The position numbers and the translations under genes were made by a program. Shown piece after piece: positions 54,843-63,440 of a DNA stretch of 64,000 nucleotides. Below the pieces are notes generated by a model. It made no database searches, was not told where the DNA came from, and saw only the letters and a program-made list of their open reading frames with translations. Source of the stretch: JACCTU01 sp963809175 (lineage in GTDB: Bacteria; Actinomycetota; Thermoleophilia; Gaiellales; Gaiellaceae). The stretch lies in assembly GCA_963809175.1 (NCBI GenBank), contig CAWEIK010000001.1:1426001-1490000 (forward strand), in the 5' to 3' direction. The stretch's first letter is position 1. Each line of letters starts with the position of its first letter.

Positions 54843-55651
54843 CACGGCATCGTCCCGAGCGTCGCGACGCAGCGGGCCGCCGCCTCGAGCCCGAGCTCCG
54901 CGCCGCCGACGAGGTAGCCCGCCGCGAGCGCGTCGCCTGCACCGGTGGTGTCGACGACGTCCGCGTCCGGCGCGGGCAGCTTGCGGCCGTCGGAGAGCTC
55001 GACGCCGTCGGGCCCGAGCTTCAGCACCCACTCCTGCGAGGGGAACGTTCCGCCGATCTCCTCGAGCTCTTCGGCGTTGCCGAAGATCACGTCGGGCTCG
55101 AGCAGCTCGAGTCGTCGCACGAGCTTCGCCGGGCCGAAGTCGCGGATCAGGCTCCAGGACGAGAGGTCGACGCTGATCCGTCCGCCCTGCCCGCGCACCG
55201 CGCCCGCGGCCTTCGCGGCCGCCTCGTCGATCGGCGAGCGGAAGAGCGCGTAGCCCGTCACGTGCAGCCAGTTCGCGCCGCCGAGCCAGCGCATCTCGAG
55301 TTCGTCCGAGCGGAGCTGCGGCGCGACGCCGCGGTCCGAGGCCATCGAGCGCTCGCCGCTCGGCGCGACGAGCGAGACGACGACGCCGTTGTGGCCGTCG
55401 ACCGCAGGGCCGAAGACCTCGACGCCGTGGGCGGTGAGCTCCTGCGCGACGAGCTCGCCGGCCGCGTCGGTCGCGCGCTTCGCGACGAGGCGGCCCTGCC
55501 CTCCGAGCTCGGTCGTCCAGGCGGCGACGTTGGCGGCCTGGCCGCCCGCACCCGTGCGGGTCCGCGCCGTCGCGTCGGCGCCCAGGTTCAGCGGCGTGTC
55601 GAGTCGCACGACGACGTCGAGCAGGAGGTCACCGAGGGCACAGACGATCAT
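54839..55651 (-). CDS. psuK: PfkB-family kinase, probable pseudouridine kinase
   Basis: 270 aa. PfkB motifs GAGGQAANVAAWTTELGGQG (N-terminal) and VVDTTGAGDALAAGYLVGGA (C-terminal, with catalytic Asp) are clear. Sugar kinase activity is certain by family; pseudouridine as the substrate rests on coupling to psuG. The ATG at 55651 was chosen over the longer frame because it starts the family domain directly. Confidence 0.88.
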   Translation of the reverse strand: MIVCALGDLLLDVVVRLDTPLNLGADATARTRTGAGGQAANVAAWTTELGGQGRLVAKRATDAAGELVAQELTAHGVEVFGPAVDGHNGVVVSLVAPSGERSMASDRGVAPQLRSDELEMRWLGGANWLHVTGYALFRSPIDEAAAKAAGAVRGQGGRISVDLSSWSLIRDFGPAKLVRRLELLEPDVIFGNAEELEEIGGTFPSQEWVLKLGPDGVELSDGRKLPAPDADVVDTTGAGDALAAGYLVGGAELGLEAAARCVATLGTMPW

Positions 55652-55668
55652 CGGCCTACAATCGTCCC

Positions 55669-55866
55669 ATGGACGAGCACGAGCGACGCAGCCGAACGCG
55701 CTCGTTCCTGCTCGGCGGCCTCGTCGGCGCCTCCGCCGCGATCGCGGCAGCACGGCGGCTGCGGCCGAAGCAGCGTCGCCGCCTCACGCCGGCCGGCCTC
55801 GCGGCGTTCGAGGACGCCCCGTGCTTCCGGGAGATCGTCGAGCTCGAGGAGCGCAGCGCTCAGTAG
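55669..55866 (+). CDS. Small membrane-associated protein of unknown function
   Basis: 65 aa. One short hydrophobic stretch (FLLGGLVGASAAIAAARRL) followed by a Lys/Arg-rich segment and TPAGLAAFEDAPCFREIVEL. Short anchored proteins of this pattern are common in actinobacteria. Divergent from psuK by 17 nt; its 3' end overlaps the convergent membrane protein gene by 7 nt. Confidence 0.6.
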   Translation: MDEHERRSRTRSFLLGGLVGASAAIAAARRLRPKQRRRLTPAGLAAFEDAPCFREIVELEERSAQ

Positions 55867-57485
55867 TCGAGGAGGCCCAGGCGGTCGGCCGCGCGCCGCA
55901 CCGTCACGAAGTTGATGTCCGCGTCCCCGATGAAGAGCGACTTGCCGACGACCATCACCTGCGCCGCTCGGTCGAGGTACTCCGCAGGTGTTCGCGTCGC
56001 CTCACGCGTGCGGAGCACGAGGTACGGGCCGAACACGCGCGCTTCGTAGTCGCGCGTCCGACCGGGAGGCAGGCGCTCGTCGATCGTCAGGCCACGCGTG
56101 CAGGTGCAGTTGTTCGTGTCGTAGGCGTCGAACACCCAGACTCCCCGGCCGAGTGGTCGCGGGAGCGCGTCCAGCCGGTCGGCAGCGAGCTTTGCGTCGG
56201 CGCGTGGGATGACGATGTGCGCGACGTCCGGGTCGACGTTCGCTGCCTCGAGGTAGACGGGCTCGTAGCCGAAGAACACGTCGTCGGGACGGCTCGTCGC
56301 AGCGAGCCAGCGGCCCGCCGCCTCGCGCGCCGCGACGCGCGCAGACGGGTCGCCGGTGAAGAGTTGCGGCGTCTTCTCGTACGCCCAGCCGACCTCCGCG
56401 ACGACGAGCGCGGCGAGCGCACAGGCCATGACGGCGCGGCCGTAGCGCCTGCCGAGCGAGACGAGCGCCGTCGCGAGCAGGAGCATGAAGAACGGCAGCA
56501 CGAAGATCAGGTGCCTCGTCTCGGGTGACGCGGAGCTCCCGAGGCGTGCGAGGAGCAGCGCAAGCGTCGGGGTCGCGACCGTGCACGCCACGAGGTAGGC
56601 AGCACGTCGGTTCTGTCGCCAGAGCTCGCGCGCGCCAAAGGCGGCGAGCACCAGCACGGGGACGAGCAGCACCCACCAGCCCGCGGTGAAGTCCCCGGCG
56701 ACGTCCTTCAGGTACCGAAGCACCGGCAGCGGAGAACCGAGCTTCCCGCTCTCGGTGCCGGTCACACCCACGTCGAACCGGTTGGCGAGCCGGAGGTCGG
56801 CGAGCCAGAACGGCGTGCCGAGGACCCCAACCGCCGCAAACGCGACGACGGCCGCACGAACGCGACGTCGCACGAGCAGGACGTACAGGCCCTGCGAGGC
56901 GAGCACGAGCGCGCCGTACGGATGGCTCGCGATGCACGCGATCGCCGCGAGCCCCCAGAGCCCGAAGCGCCACGCGCCGCCGCGGTCGATCGCCCAGAGC
57001 AGCGCGAGGTACGAGAGCGCGCTCGTGAAGAGGAACAGGCTGTACATCCGGCCGTACACGCCGTGGAACAGGAGCACCCAGCTCGCGGAGACGAGCACGG
57101 TCGTGATCAGGCCGACGGCGCGGCCGGCGAGGCGCGCGGCGAGGAGCGCGACGAGCGGGAGGCTCGCCAGCGCGAACAGCGCCGAGCCGAGGCGGAGCGC
57201 GGTGAGGCCGCCCCCCGAGTGCGCGGCGATCGCGGCGAGGAGGTAGTGGAGCGGCGCGCCGCCGCGCTCCTCGAGCACGATGTCGAGCAGCCTGCCGAGC
57301 GGCTGCCGCGCGACGAACAGGGCGAGGGTCTCGTCCTCGTGCGGCGGCCAGGCGGTCAGGCGCGCAAAGAGAAAGGTGGCGACCGCGAGCACGCAACCGG
57401 CGACACCCCACGCGAACCACGCTGCGCGAACTCCGACTCCGGTGGTGCCCGTCGTGCTCTCCGGAGTCGTCGCGACCTGCGTCAC
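55860..57485 (-). CDS. GT39/PMT-like multi-pass membrane glycosyltransferase
   Basis: 541 aa from GTG at 57485, about eleven membrane helices. The first loop has TAWPPHEDETLALFVARQPL (acidic residues as in GT-C transferases), and HGVYGRMYSLFLFTSALSYL is typical of this superfamily. A C-terminal soluble domain carries NNCTCTRG. It probably transfers a sugar from a polyprenyl carrier to an envelope acceptor. Substrate unknown. Divergent from the FmdB gene. Confidence 0.8.
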   Translation of the reverse strand: MTQVATTPESTTGTTGVGVRAAWFAWGVAGCVLAVATFLFARLTAWPPHEDETLALFVARQPLGRLLDIVLEERGGAPLHYLLAAIAAHSGGGLTALRLGSALFALASLPLVALLAARLAGRAVGLITTVLVSASWVLLFHGVYGRMYSLFLFTSALSYLALLWAIDRGGAWRFGLWGLAAIACIASHPYGALVLASQGLYVLLVRRRVRAAVVAFAAVGVLGTPFWLADLRLANRFDVGVTGTESGKLGSPLPVLRYLKDVAGDFTAGWWVLLVPVLVLAAFGARELWRQNRRAAYLVACTVATPTLALLLARLGSSASPETRHLIFVLPFFMLLLATALVSLGRRYGRAVMACALAALVVAEVGWAYEKTPQLFTGDPSARVAAREAAGRWLAATSRPDDVFFGYEPVYLEAANVDPDVAHIVIPRADAKLAADRLDALPRPLGRGVWVFDAYDTNNCTCTRGLTIDERLPPGRTRDYEARVFGPYLVLRTREATRTPAEYLDRAAQVMVVGKSLFIGDADINFVTVRRAADRLGLLDY

Positions 57486-57526
57486 GACGAGACGGTACCC
57501 GCGGAACACCTTGCTAGTCTCGCCGG

Positions 57527-57820
57527 GTGCCGATCTACGAATACCGTTGCCCGAACGGGCACGTGTTCGAGGTCTTCCAGCGGATGGACGACCCACCGCC
57601 AGAGAAGTGCGAAGTGTGCGGTGCCGCGCCCGTCGAACGTGTCTTCTACCCCGTCGCGGTCCACTACAAGGGCTCGGGGTTCTACTCGACCGACTACGGC
57701 CGCTCACGAAAACGTGGGGGCGGGAAAGAGTCGAGCGACGGCGGCGGCGAGAAGTCGTCGGACTCGAAGTCGTCGGAGTCGAAGTCCGAGTCGAAGTCGG
57801 AGAAGGGCAGCAGCGACTAG
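57527..57820 (+). CDS. FmdB-family zinc-ribbon protein with low-complexity tail
   Basis: 97 aa, GTG start. Zinc ribbon CPNGHVFEVFQ and CEVCGAAPVERVFYPVAVHY, then a Ser/Lys-rich low-complexity tail (SSDSKSSESKSESKSEKGSS) encoded by short imperfect DNA repeats. Regulatory role is suspected for this family. The stop overlaps the end of the convergent LCP gene. Confidence 0.9.
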   Translation: MPIYEYRCPNGHVFEVFQRMDDPPPEKCEVCGAAPVERVFYPVAVHYKGSGFYSTDYGRSRKRGGGKESSDGGGEKSSDSKSSESKSESKSEKGSSD

Positions 57821-58977
57821 CTGACGCAGCCCGGGCCGAACAGCCCGGTGCCCGGAGGCGGCGGCTGGGGTGCCGCAACGCCCAGGAACATCAGGATCAC
57901 GTTCCGGTTCTCCTCGCTCCCGATCAGGAACGACTCGCCGCCGATCGAGGTCGGCGTTCCGCCGAGCCGGCAGCGCAGGGTCGAGCCCGAGCGGACCTTG
58001 ACCCAGGCGAGTTGCCCGAACTGACCGGCCGACAGGTCGGTCGCGAGCGGCGCGATCAGGTCGTCGGCGAGGAACGGCATCCGCACGAGCGTCGAGAAGC
58101 TCGTGACCTCGTCGCCGATCGCGCGCACGACCGCCTGCTGGCGCTCGCCGCGCGTCAGGTCGTTCTCGGCAGGGTCGAGTCGGTTCTCGCGGACGCGCGA
58201 GTAGACGAGCGCGCGGCGTCCGCTCATCGTCTGCTCACCGGCGGCGAAGCGCCACCCGTTCCACCGTTGACACTGCTCCTGGGTTGCGAACGGGCAGTCG
58301 AAGCGGTTCGAGAGGATCGGCTCGGGCACGTCGATCGTGACGCCGCCGAGCGCGTCGATCAGCTGCTCGAAGTTCCGGAAGTCGACCGCCACCAGGTGGT
58401 TGACCTGCAGACCGGTGAAGCCCTTGATCGTCTGCACGGTGAGGTTCGGGCCGCCGAACTGGAACGCGGCGTTGATCTTCGCGAAGCCGTGGCCGGGCAC
58501 GTCGACGCGCAGGTCGCGCGGGATCGACAGGAACGAGGTGCGGCCTCGTCCCGGGTCGGTGCGCACGAGCATGATCGAGTCCGAGCGCTGGGCGCCCTCT
58601 CGTCCCGCCCCGGGGCCGTGGTCGGTCCCGAGGAGCAGCGTGGTCGCGGGATCCGAGATCAGGAGCCCGCTCTGCTCGTCGAGGGCGGGGACCGGGCCGA
58701 GGCGACGGTTTGCACCGTCGAGCGACCGGGCGAGCGCGAAGTAGCTCGCGAAGCCCCAGACGAGCGCGAGGAGCAGGACGAGGACGACCGCGATGCCGAC
58801 GCGCCGGGGCCAACGCCGACGCCGCGGCGGCCCAGGCGAGCTGGGTGCGGGGGTGACCGGGCGGTCCGGGCGGCCGCCGTCGCGCCGAGGCGCCTGCTCG
58901 ACGCGCCGCTGCAACGGAACCCTGCCCTTCGTCCGGCCGCCGCGATAGACGCGGTACGGCTTGTCTCTCTGGGCCAT
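57817..58977 (-). CDS. LytR-CpsA-Psr (LCP) family envelope glycopolymer ligase
   Basis: 386 aa. A basic cytoplasmic N-terminus (VYRGGRTKGRVPLQRRVEQA), one membrane helix (IAVVLVLLLALVWGFASYF), and an LCP domain with LLLGTDHG, RSDSIMLVRTDPG and TSFLSIPRDLRVDVPGHG. It moves teichoic-acid-like or arabinogalactan polymers to peptidoglycan. The Pro-rich end holds a C-terminal Cys. Confidence 0.92.
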   Translation of the reverse strand: MAQRDKPYRVYRGGRTKGRVPLQRRVEQAPRRDGGRPDRPVTPAPSSPGPPRRRRWPRRVGIAVVLVLLLALVWGFASYFALARSLDGANRRLGPVPALDEQSGLLISDPATTLLLGTDHGPGAGREGAQRSDSIMLVRTDPGRGRTSFLSIPRDLRVDVPGHGFAKINAAFQFGGPNLTVQTIKGFTGLQVNHLVAVDFRNFEQLIDALGGVTIDVPEPILSNRFDCPFATQEQCQRWNGWRFAAGEQTMSGRRALVYSRVRENRLDPAENDLTRGERQQAVVRAIGDEVTSFSTLVRMPFLADDLIAPLATDLSAGQFGQLAWVKVRSGSTLRCRLGGTPTSIGGESFLIGSEENRNVILMFLGVAAPQPPPPGTGLFGPGCVS

Positions 58978-59004
58978 CGGGGCGGTTATCGTAGCCGCGC
59001 GCTC

Positions 59005-59919
59005 GTGGAGGCAAACCGCGTCATCGGCGTCGACCTCGGCGGCACCAAGATCGCTGCCGGGATCGTCGACAGGTCGGGCCAGGTGACCTCACTCCGCGAG
59101 GTGGCCACGCCGACGTCGTCCGAAGACGTGGTGGTTGCTGCGATCGGCGATGTGATCGAAGGCCTCGTCGAGGACGGCATCGAGGCGATCGGGCTCGGCG
59201 TGCCGTCGACGATCGACCAGGCGTCGGGGACTGCGGTCTCCTCGGTGAACATCCCGCTGACCGACGTCCCGCTCCGAACGTTGATCGGCGAGCGGTTCGG
59301 GCTGCCCTGCGCGATCGAGAACGACGCGAGCGCCGCCGCGATCGGCGAGTGGCAGGCCGGCGCCGGGCGTGGGGCGCGCGACCTGATCATGCTGACGCTC
59401 GGCACCGGCGTCGGGGGCGGGCTCATCCTCGACGGGCGTCCGTACCGCGGCGCCCAGGGTGCCGCCGCCGAGTTGGGTCACATCGTGATCGAGCACGACG
59501 GGCGTCCGTGCCAGGGGAACTGCACGGGGAGGGGGCACCTGGAGGCCTACGCGACGGGGCTTGCGGCGGCGGCCGACGCGCAGGCGGTTTTCGGGCCGGA
59601 CGCGGACGCGCGGACGCTGCTCGATCGTGCGCACCAGGGCGACGAGCAGGCGCTCGACATCCTCCACCGGATGGGTCGGCGCCTGGGCTCCGCGCTCGGC
59701 TCGTTCGTGAACGTCTTCAACCCGGAGCTGATCGTCATCGGTGGGGGTTGGGGCGAGGCCGCCGGCGAATTCCTGCTCGCCCCGGCGCGCGAGGTGATGC
59801 TGCGCGAGGCGCTGTCGCCCGGCCGCGAGCTCGTCCGGGTCGTCCCGGCGACGCTTGGTTCGGACGCAGGCGTGGTCGGCGCGGGGTTCGTCGGGTTCGA
59901 GGCGCTCGACCAGCACTAG
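59005..59919 (+). CDS. ROK-family sugar kinase, probable glucokinase
   Basis: 304 aa from GTG at 59005. ATP site IGVDLGGTKIAAGIV, sugar site CAIENDASAAAIGEWQAGAG, TLGTGVGGGLIL and ELGHIVIEHDGRPC. The zinc motif normally CxCGxxGCxE reads CQGNCTGRGHLE: the third Cys is replaced by His, which may still bind zinc. The 2-nt gap to rsmI makes them one operon. Confidence 0.88.
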   Translation: MEANRVIGVDLGGTKIAAGIVDRSGQVTSLREVATPTSSEDVVVAAIGDVIEGLVEDGIEAIGLGVPSTIDQASGTAVSSVNIPLTDVPLRTLIGERFGLPCAIENDASAAAIGEWQAGAGRGARDLIMLTLGTGVGGGLILDGRPYRGAQGAAAELGHIVIEHDGRPCQGNCTGRGHLEAYATGLAAAADAQAVFGPDADARTLLDRAHQGDEQALDILHRMGRRLGSALGSFVNVFNPELIVIGGGWGEAAGEFLLAPAREVMLREALSPGRELVRVVPATLGSDAGVVGAGFVGFEALDQH

Positions 59920-59921
59920 CG

Positions 59922-60731
59922 ATGGCGCTCGCCGTCTGTGCGACCCCGATCGGCAACCTCGACGACATCACGCTGCGCGTGCTCGAGGAGTTGCGCGCGG
60001 CCGACCTCGTGCTCTGCGAGGACACACGCGTGACGCGCGTCTTGCTCGATCGCCACGGCATCAAGCCGAAGCTGCTGAGCTACCACGAGCACAACGAGGC
60101 GAAGCGGACCGCGGAGCTCGTGCCGCGGCTCGTCGCCGGTGAGCGGATGGCGCTCGTCACCGACGCCGGGCTGCCGGGGGTCAGCGATCCGGGCGCGCGA
60201 CTCGTTGCCGCTGCACTCGACGCCGGTGTGCCGGTGACGGTGCTGCCGGGGCCTTCCGCGGTCGACACCGCGCTCGTCGTCTCCGGGTTGGGCGCCGAGC
60301 GCTTCCAGTTCATCGGGTTCCTGCCTCGATTCGAAAATGGGCTGCGCGAGCTCTGGTCGGAGCTGGCGCGCTGGCCGCATGCCGTCGTCGCGTTCGAGTC
60401 CGCGCAGCGGCTACCACGCTCGCTTCGGTCGCTCGCCGAGGCGATGCCCGACCGGCGCGTGGCGGTCGCGCGCGAGCTGACGAAGTTCTACGAGGAGGTC
60501 GCGCGCGGGACGGCGACCGAGCTCGCCGAGCGCTTCGCCGAGCCGCCGAAAGGGGAGATCGTGCTCGTGCTCGGCCCTGCGGAGACCACGGCGACGCCTG
60601 AGGGCGAGGACGAGGCGACGGCTGCGGTCGCCGAGCTCGTCGCCGCCGGACTGCCTCGCCGACACGCGGCCGAGCTCGTGTCACGGTTGACGGGCGTGGC
60701 CAAGAACACGCTCTACGACCGCTCTCTGTAA
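59922..60731 (+). CDS. rsmI: 16S rRNA (cytidine(1402)-2'-O)-methyltransferase
   Basis: 269 aa. VCATPIGNLDDITLRVLEEL at the start, LCEDTRVTRVLLDRHGIKPK, and ALVTDAGLPGVSDPGARLV are the hallmark of RsmI, which methylates C1402 in the ribosomal decoding site. The C-terminal domain AAGLPRRHAAELVSRLTGVA is complete. Confidence 0.95.
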   Translation: MALAVCATPIGNLDDITLRVLEELRAADLVLCEDTRVTRVLLDRHGIKPKLLSYHEHNEAKRTAELVPRLVAGERMALVTDAGLPGVSDPGARLVAAALDAGVPVTVLPGPSAVDTALVVSGLGAERFQFIGFLPRFENGLRELWSELARWPHAVVAFESAQRLPRSLRSLAEAMPDRRVAVARELTKFYEEVARGTATELAERFAEPPKGEIVLVLGPAETTATPEGEDEATAAVAELVAAGLPRRHAAELVSRLTGVAKNTLYDRSL

Positions 60732-60844
60732 CAAGGCCGTAACGACCTTTCCACATTCGCGTCGTCGCCCCTGACAACGGAAGGCGCCGTTGCTACGTTC
60801 GACGTTCGGTCGTTCACCCCCGCTGACCCGAAGGAGGTCCGACG

Positions 60845-62206
60845 ATGCGTCGGCTCGCGGTCGTCTCGAGCGTGCTGTTCGCGCTGCTGCTTCCGGGCGG
60901 CGCACAGGCCTGGGCGTGGCCGATCGACGGGCCGGTGCTCCGACCCTTCGTCTTCGGCTCGGACCCGTACGCGGGCGGACAACATCGCGGGATCGACGTG
61001 GGAGGCGCGCTCGGCGATTCGGTGCGCGCGCCTGCGGCGGGGAGCGTGTCGTTCGTGGGGTCGGTCCCGGGCGGTGGTCGCGCGCTGACGATCCGTACGG
61101 CCGACGGGTATTCCGTGACGTTGTTGCAGCTCGGCTCGGTCTCCGTCGAGCGCGGGGACGAGGTCGCCGAGGGCGCGCGCGTCGGCGTCGTCGGCGAGAG
61201 CTCCGACGCGACCACGCGTGAGCCGCACGTGCACCTCGGCGTTCGGCGCACTGCCGAGGACGAGGGGTACGTCGACCCGCTCGCGTTCCTGCCGGCGCGA
61301 CCGAGGGTGGCGGCCCCCGCGCCTGCTCCCGCACCGGCCGCGGCGCCGCCTCCGGTCCAGCCGCAGCCCGCGCCGCCCGTCCAGCGCGTCGAGGAGCCCG
61401 CGCGGCCGTCGCAGCCGCCGCCCGCGGTCGCTGCTCCGCAACCGACGCAGCCGCCCGGCACGGCTGCGCCGACCTGGAGCGAGGAGCCCGCTGTCGCCGC
61501 GGCGGAACCGGCCGGGGAGCCCGGCGGGCTGGAGGTCGTCTCTTCGGCCGGGCGGACCCCCGCAGGAGGGCTGATCGTGCGCGCAGTTCGCCGGCGTGCG
61601 CTGGCCGGGGCGGACGAGACGACGGCGCGCGAGTCGCAGCCTGCGGTCGCGAGCCGGGCGCTCGGGGCGCGTCGGGCAGCCGGCGGAGACCCCGCCAGGC
61701 AAGCCGCAACGGGTCTGGCTGCGCCCAGCACCGCTGCCGGCGTGCTGCAGCGCCCGCGTGAGCTTGCAGCTTCCCTCGCCGTGTCCGTCCCGCGCCGTGA
61801 TCGAGACTCGTCGCACCCAGGGGCGCTTCTCCTCGGACTCGTCCTCTCGACCCTCGTGGTGCTCGCGGCGGTCGCGCTCACGGTCACACGAAAGACTCGA
61901 CCTATCATTGACAGCGGTGAATCGCTTCTACCTGACCACACCCATCTTCTACGTCAACTCGACCCCGCACATCGGGCACGCCTACACGACGATTGCGGCG
62001 GACATCCTCGTGCGCCATCACCGTCAGCGAGGCGAGGAGACGTTCTTCCTGACCGGGACCGACGAGCATGGGTCGAAGGTGCACCGGGTCGCGGTGGAGC
62101 GAGGGCTCGACGCGAAGGCGTTCGTCGACCAGATCGTCGAGGAGGACTGGCGCCCATTGCCGGGGCGAGTCGGCGCGGAGCCGGACTTCTTCATTCGGAC
62201 GACTGA
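60845..62206 (+). CDS. Secreted M23 (LytM-like) metallopeptidase with Pro/Ala-rich linker; 3' end uncertain
   Basis: Signal peptide (RLAVVSSVLFALLLPGGAQA), then an M23 domain with the zinc motifs GGQHRGIDVG and EPHVHLGV (H-x-H). A long Pro/Ala-rich linker and one membrane helix (LLLGLVLSTLVVLAAVALTV) follow. The ORF runs 290 nt into metG, which is unlikely for a bacterium. A TGA in another frame at 61918-61920 overlaps the metG GTG, so the true end is probably about 61920 with a frame break before it. Excellent AAGGAGG site before the ATG. It likely trims peptidoglycan, or is an inactive anchor. Confidence 0.75.
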   Translation: MRRLAVVSSVLFALLLPGGAQAWAWPIDGPVLRPFVFGSDPYAGGQHRGIDVGGALGDSVRAPAAGSVSFVGSVPGGGRALTIRTADGYSVTLLQLGSVSVERGDEVAEGARVGVVGESSDATTREPHVHLGVRRTAEDEGYVDPLAFLPARPRVAAPAPAPAPAAAPPPVQPQPAPPVQRVEEPARPSQPPPAVAAPQPTQPPGTAAPTWSEEPAVAAAEPAGEPGGLEVVSSAGRTPAGGLIVRAVRRRALAGADETTARESQPAVASRALGARRAAGGDPARQAATGLAAPSTAAGVLQRPRELAASLAVSVPRRDRDSSHPGALLLGLVLSTLVVLAAVALTVTRKTRPIIDSGESLLPDHTHLLRQLDPAHRARLHDDCGGHPRAPSPSARRGDVLPDRDRRAWVEGAPGRGGARARREGVRRPDRRGGLAPIAGASRRGAGLLHSDD

Positions 62207-63440
62207 CGAGGAGCACAAGCGGTTCGTCCAGGACTTCGTCGAACGAATCCGGGCGAACGGGCACATCTACGAAGGGACGTACGCGGGCCTGTACTGCGTC
62301 GGGCACGAGACCTTCATCTCGGAGGACGAGCTCGTCGACGGGAAGTGCCCGGACCACGGAACGGTCCCGGAGTACATCGAGGAGCAGAACTGGTTCTTTC
62401 GACTCTCGGACTTTCAGCAGCAGCTGATCGACCTCTACGACGAGCGCCCGGACTTCGTCCTGCCGCGATTCCGTTACAACGAGGCGCGGAGCCTGATCGA
62501 GTCCGGCCTCGAGGACTTCAGCCTCAGCCGACAGGGACAGCCGTGGGGGGTCCCGATCCCGTGGGATCCTGAGCAGGTCACGTGGGTGTGGGTCGACGCC
62601 CTCATCAATTACCTCAGCGCGCTGACGTACGCGCGCCCCGGCGAAGACCTGCGCGACCTCTACTGGCCCGAAGTTCGCCACCTGATCGGCAAGGACATCC
62701 TGCGGCTCCACTGTGTCCTCTGGCCGGCTCTGCTCCTCGCGGCCGGGTACAGCCTGCCGAGGCAGGTGTTCGTCCACGGCTATCTGCTCCTCGACGACCG
62801 GAAGATCTCGAAGACGCTCGGCAACGTGATCGACCCGCTCGACCTGACCGGTGTCTACGGGATCGACCCCGTCCGGTTCTGGGCGGCACGCGCGGTCCAG
62901 TTCGGCCAGGACGGCACGGTCTCGCTCGACTCGCTGCACGAACGCTACGAGAAGGAGCTCGGGAACGATCTCGGCAACCTCCTCTCGCGCACGACCGCGA
63001 TGCTGGTCAAGTACCGCGGCGGGCACATTCCCGCGGCGGAGAGCTTGCTCGAGACTGCGGTCATCGACGAGCTCCGCACGAACGTGGCGGAGCGGCTCGA
63101 CGTGTTCGACATCACCGGCGCGCTCGACGCGATTTGGGATCTCGTGCGGCAGCTGAACAAGCTCGTCACCGACACCAAGCCCTGGGAGCTGGCGAAGGAC
63201 GACGCGCAAGCCGCACAACTCGACCGAGTCCTGTACACGCTTGCGGATGGTCTGCGCGCGATCGCGGTCGCACTTGCGGCCTACCTCCCCGAGACGTCGC
63301 CGCGCATCCTCGAGGCGCTGGGCCAGCCCGACGACCTCGCGTGGGAGAACGTCGCTGTCGGGAAGACCGTCCCGACCGGCGGCATCGAGGCGGCGCAGCC
63401 CCTCTTCCCACGCCTCGAGGCTCCCGCGACAGCGGCGTGA
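61917..63440 (+). CDS. metG: Methionyl-tRNA synthetase
   Basis: 507 aa from GTG at 61917. Class I signature PHIGHAY (HIGH) and KISKS-type DDRKISKTLGN are present, with the connective peptide between. Tail short, without the C-terminal tRNA-binding domain of larger forms. Loads Met on tRNA. Its stop overlaps the GTG of tatD (GTGA), the usual metG-tatD order. Confidence 0.96.
   Translation: MNRFYLTTPIFYVNSTPHIGHAYTTIAADILVRHHRQRGEETFFLTGTDEHGSKVHRVAVERGLDAKAFVDQIVEEDWRPLPGRVGAEPDFFIRTTDEEHKRFVQDFVERIRANGHIYEGTYAGLYCVGHETFISEDELVDGKCPDHGTVPEYIEEQNWFFRLSDFQQQLIDLYDERPDFVLPRFRYNEARSLIESGLEDFSLSRQGQPWGVPIPWDPEQVTWVWVDALINYLSALTYARPGEDLRDLYWPEVRHLIGKDILRLHCVLWPALLLAAGYSLPRQVFVHGYLLLDDRKISKTLGNVIDPLDLTGVYGIDPVRFWAARAVQFGQDGTVSLDSLHERYEKELGNDLGNLLSRTTAMLVKYRGGHIPAAESLLETAVIDELRTNVAERLDVFDITGALDAIWDLVRQLNKLVTDTKPWELAKDDAQAAQLDRVLYTLADGLRAIAVALAAYLPETSPRILEALGQPDDLAWENVAVGKTVPTGGIEAAQPLFPRLEAPATAA

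Noticed and set aside
57700..57815. Short repeats in the FmdB tail as a possible CRISPR or regulatory array.
   Set aside because: They are imperfect 6-12 nt units encoding a Ser/Lys tail, with no spacer structure.
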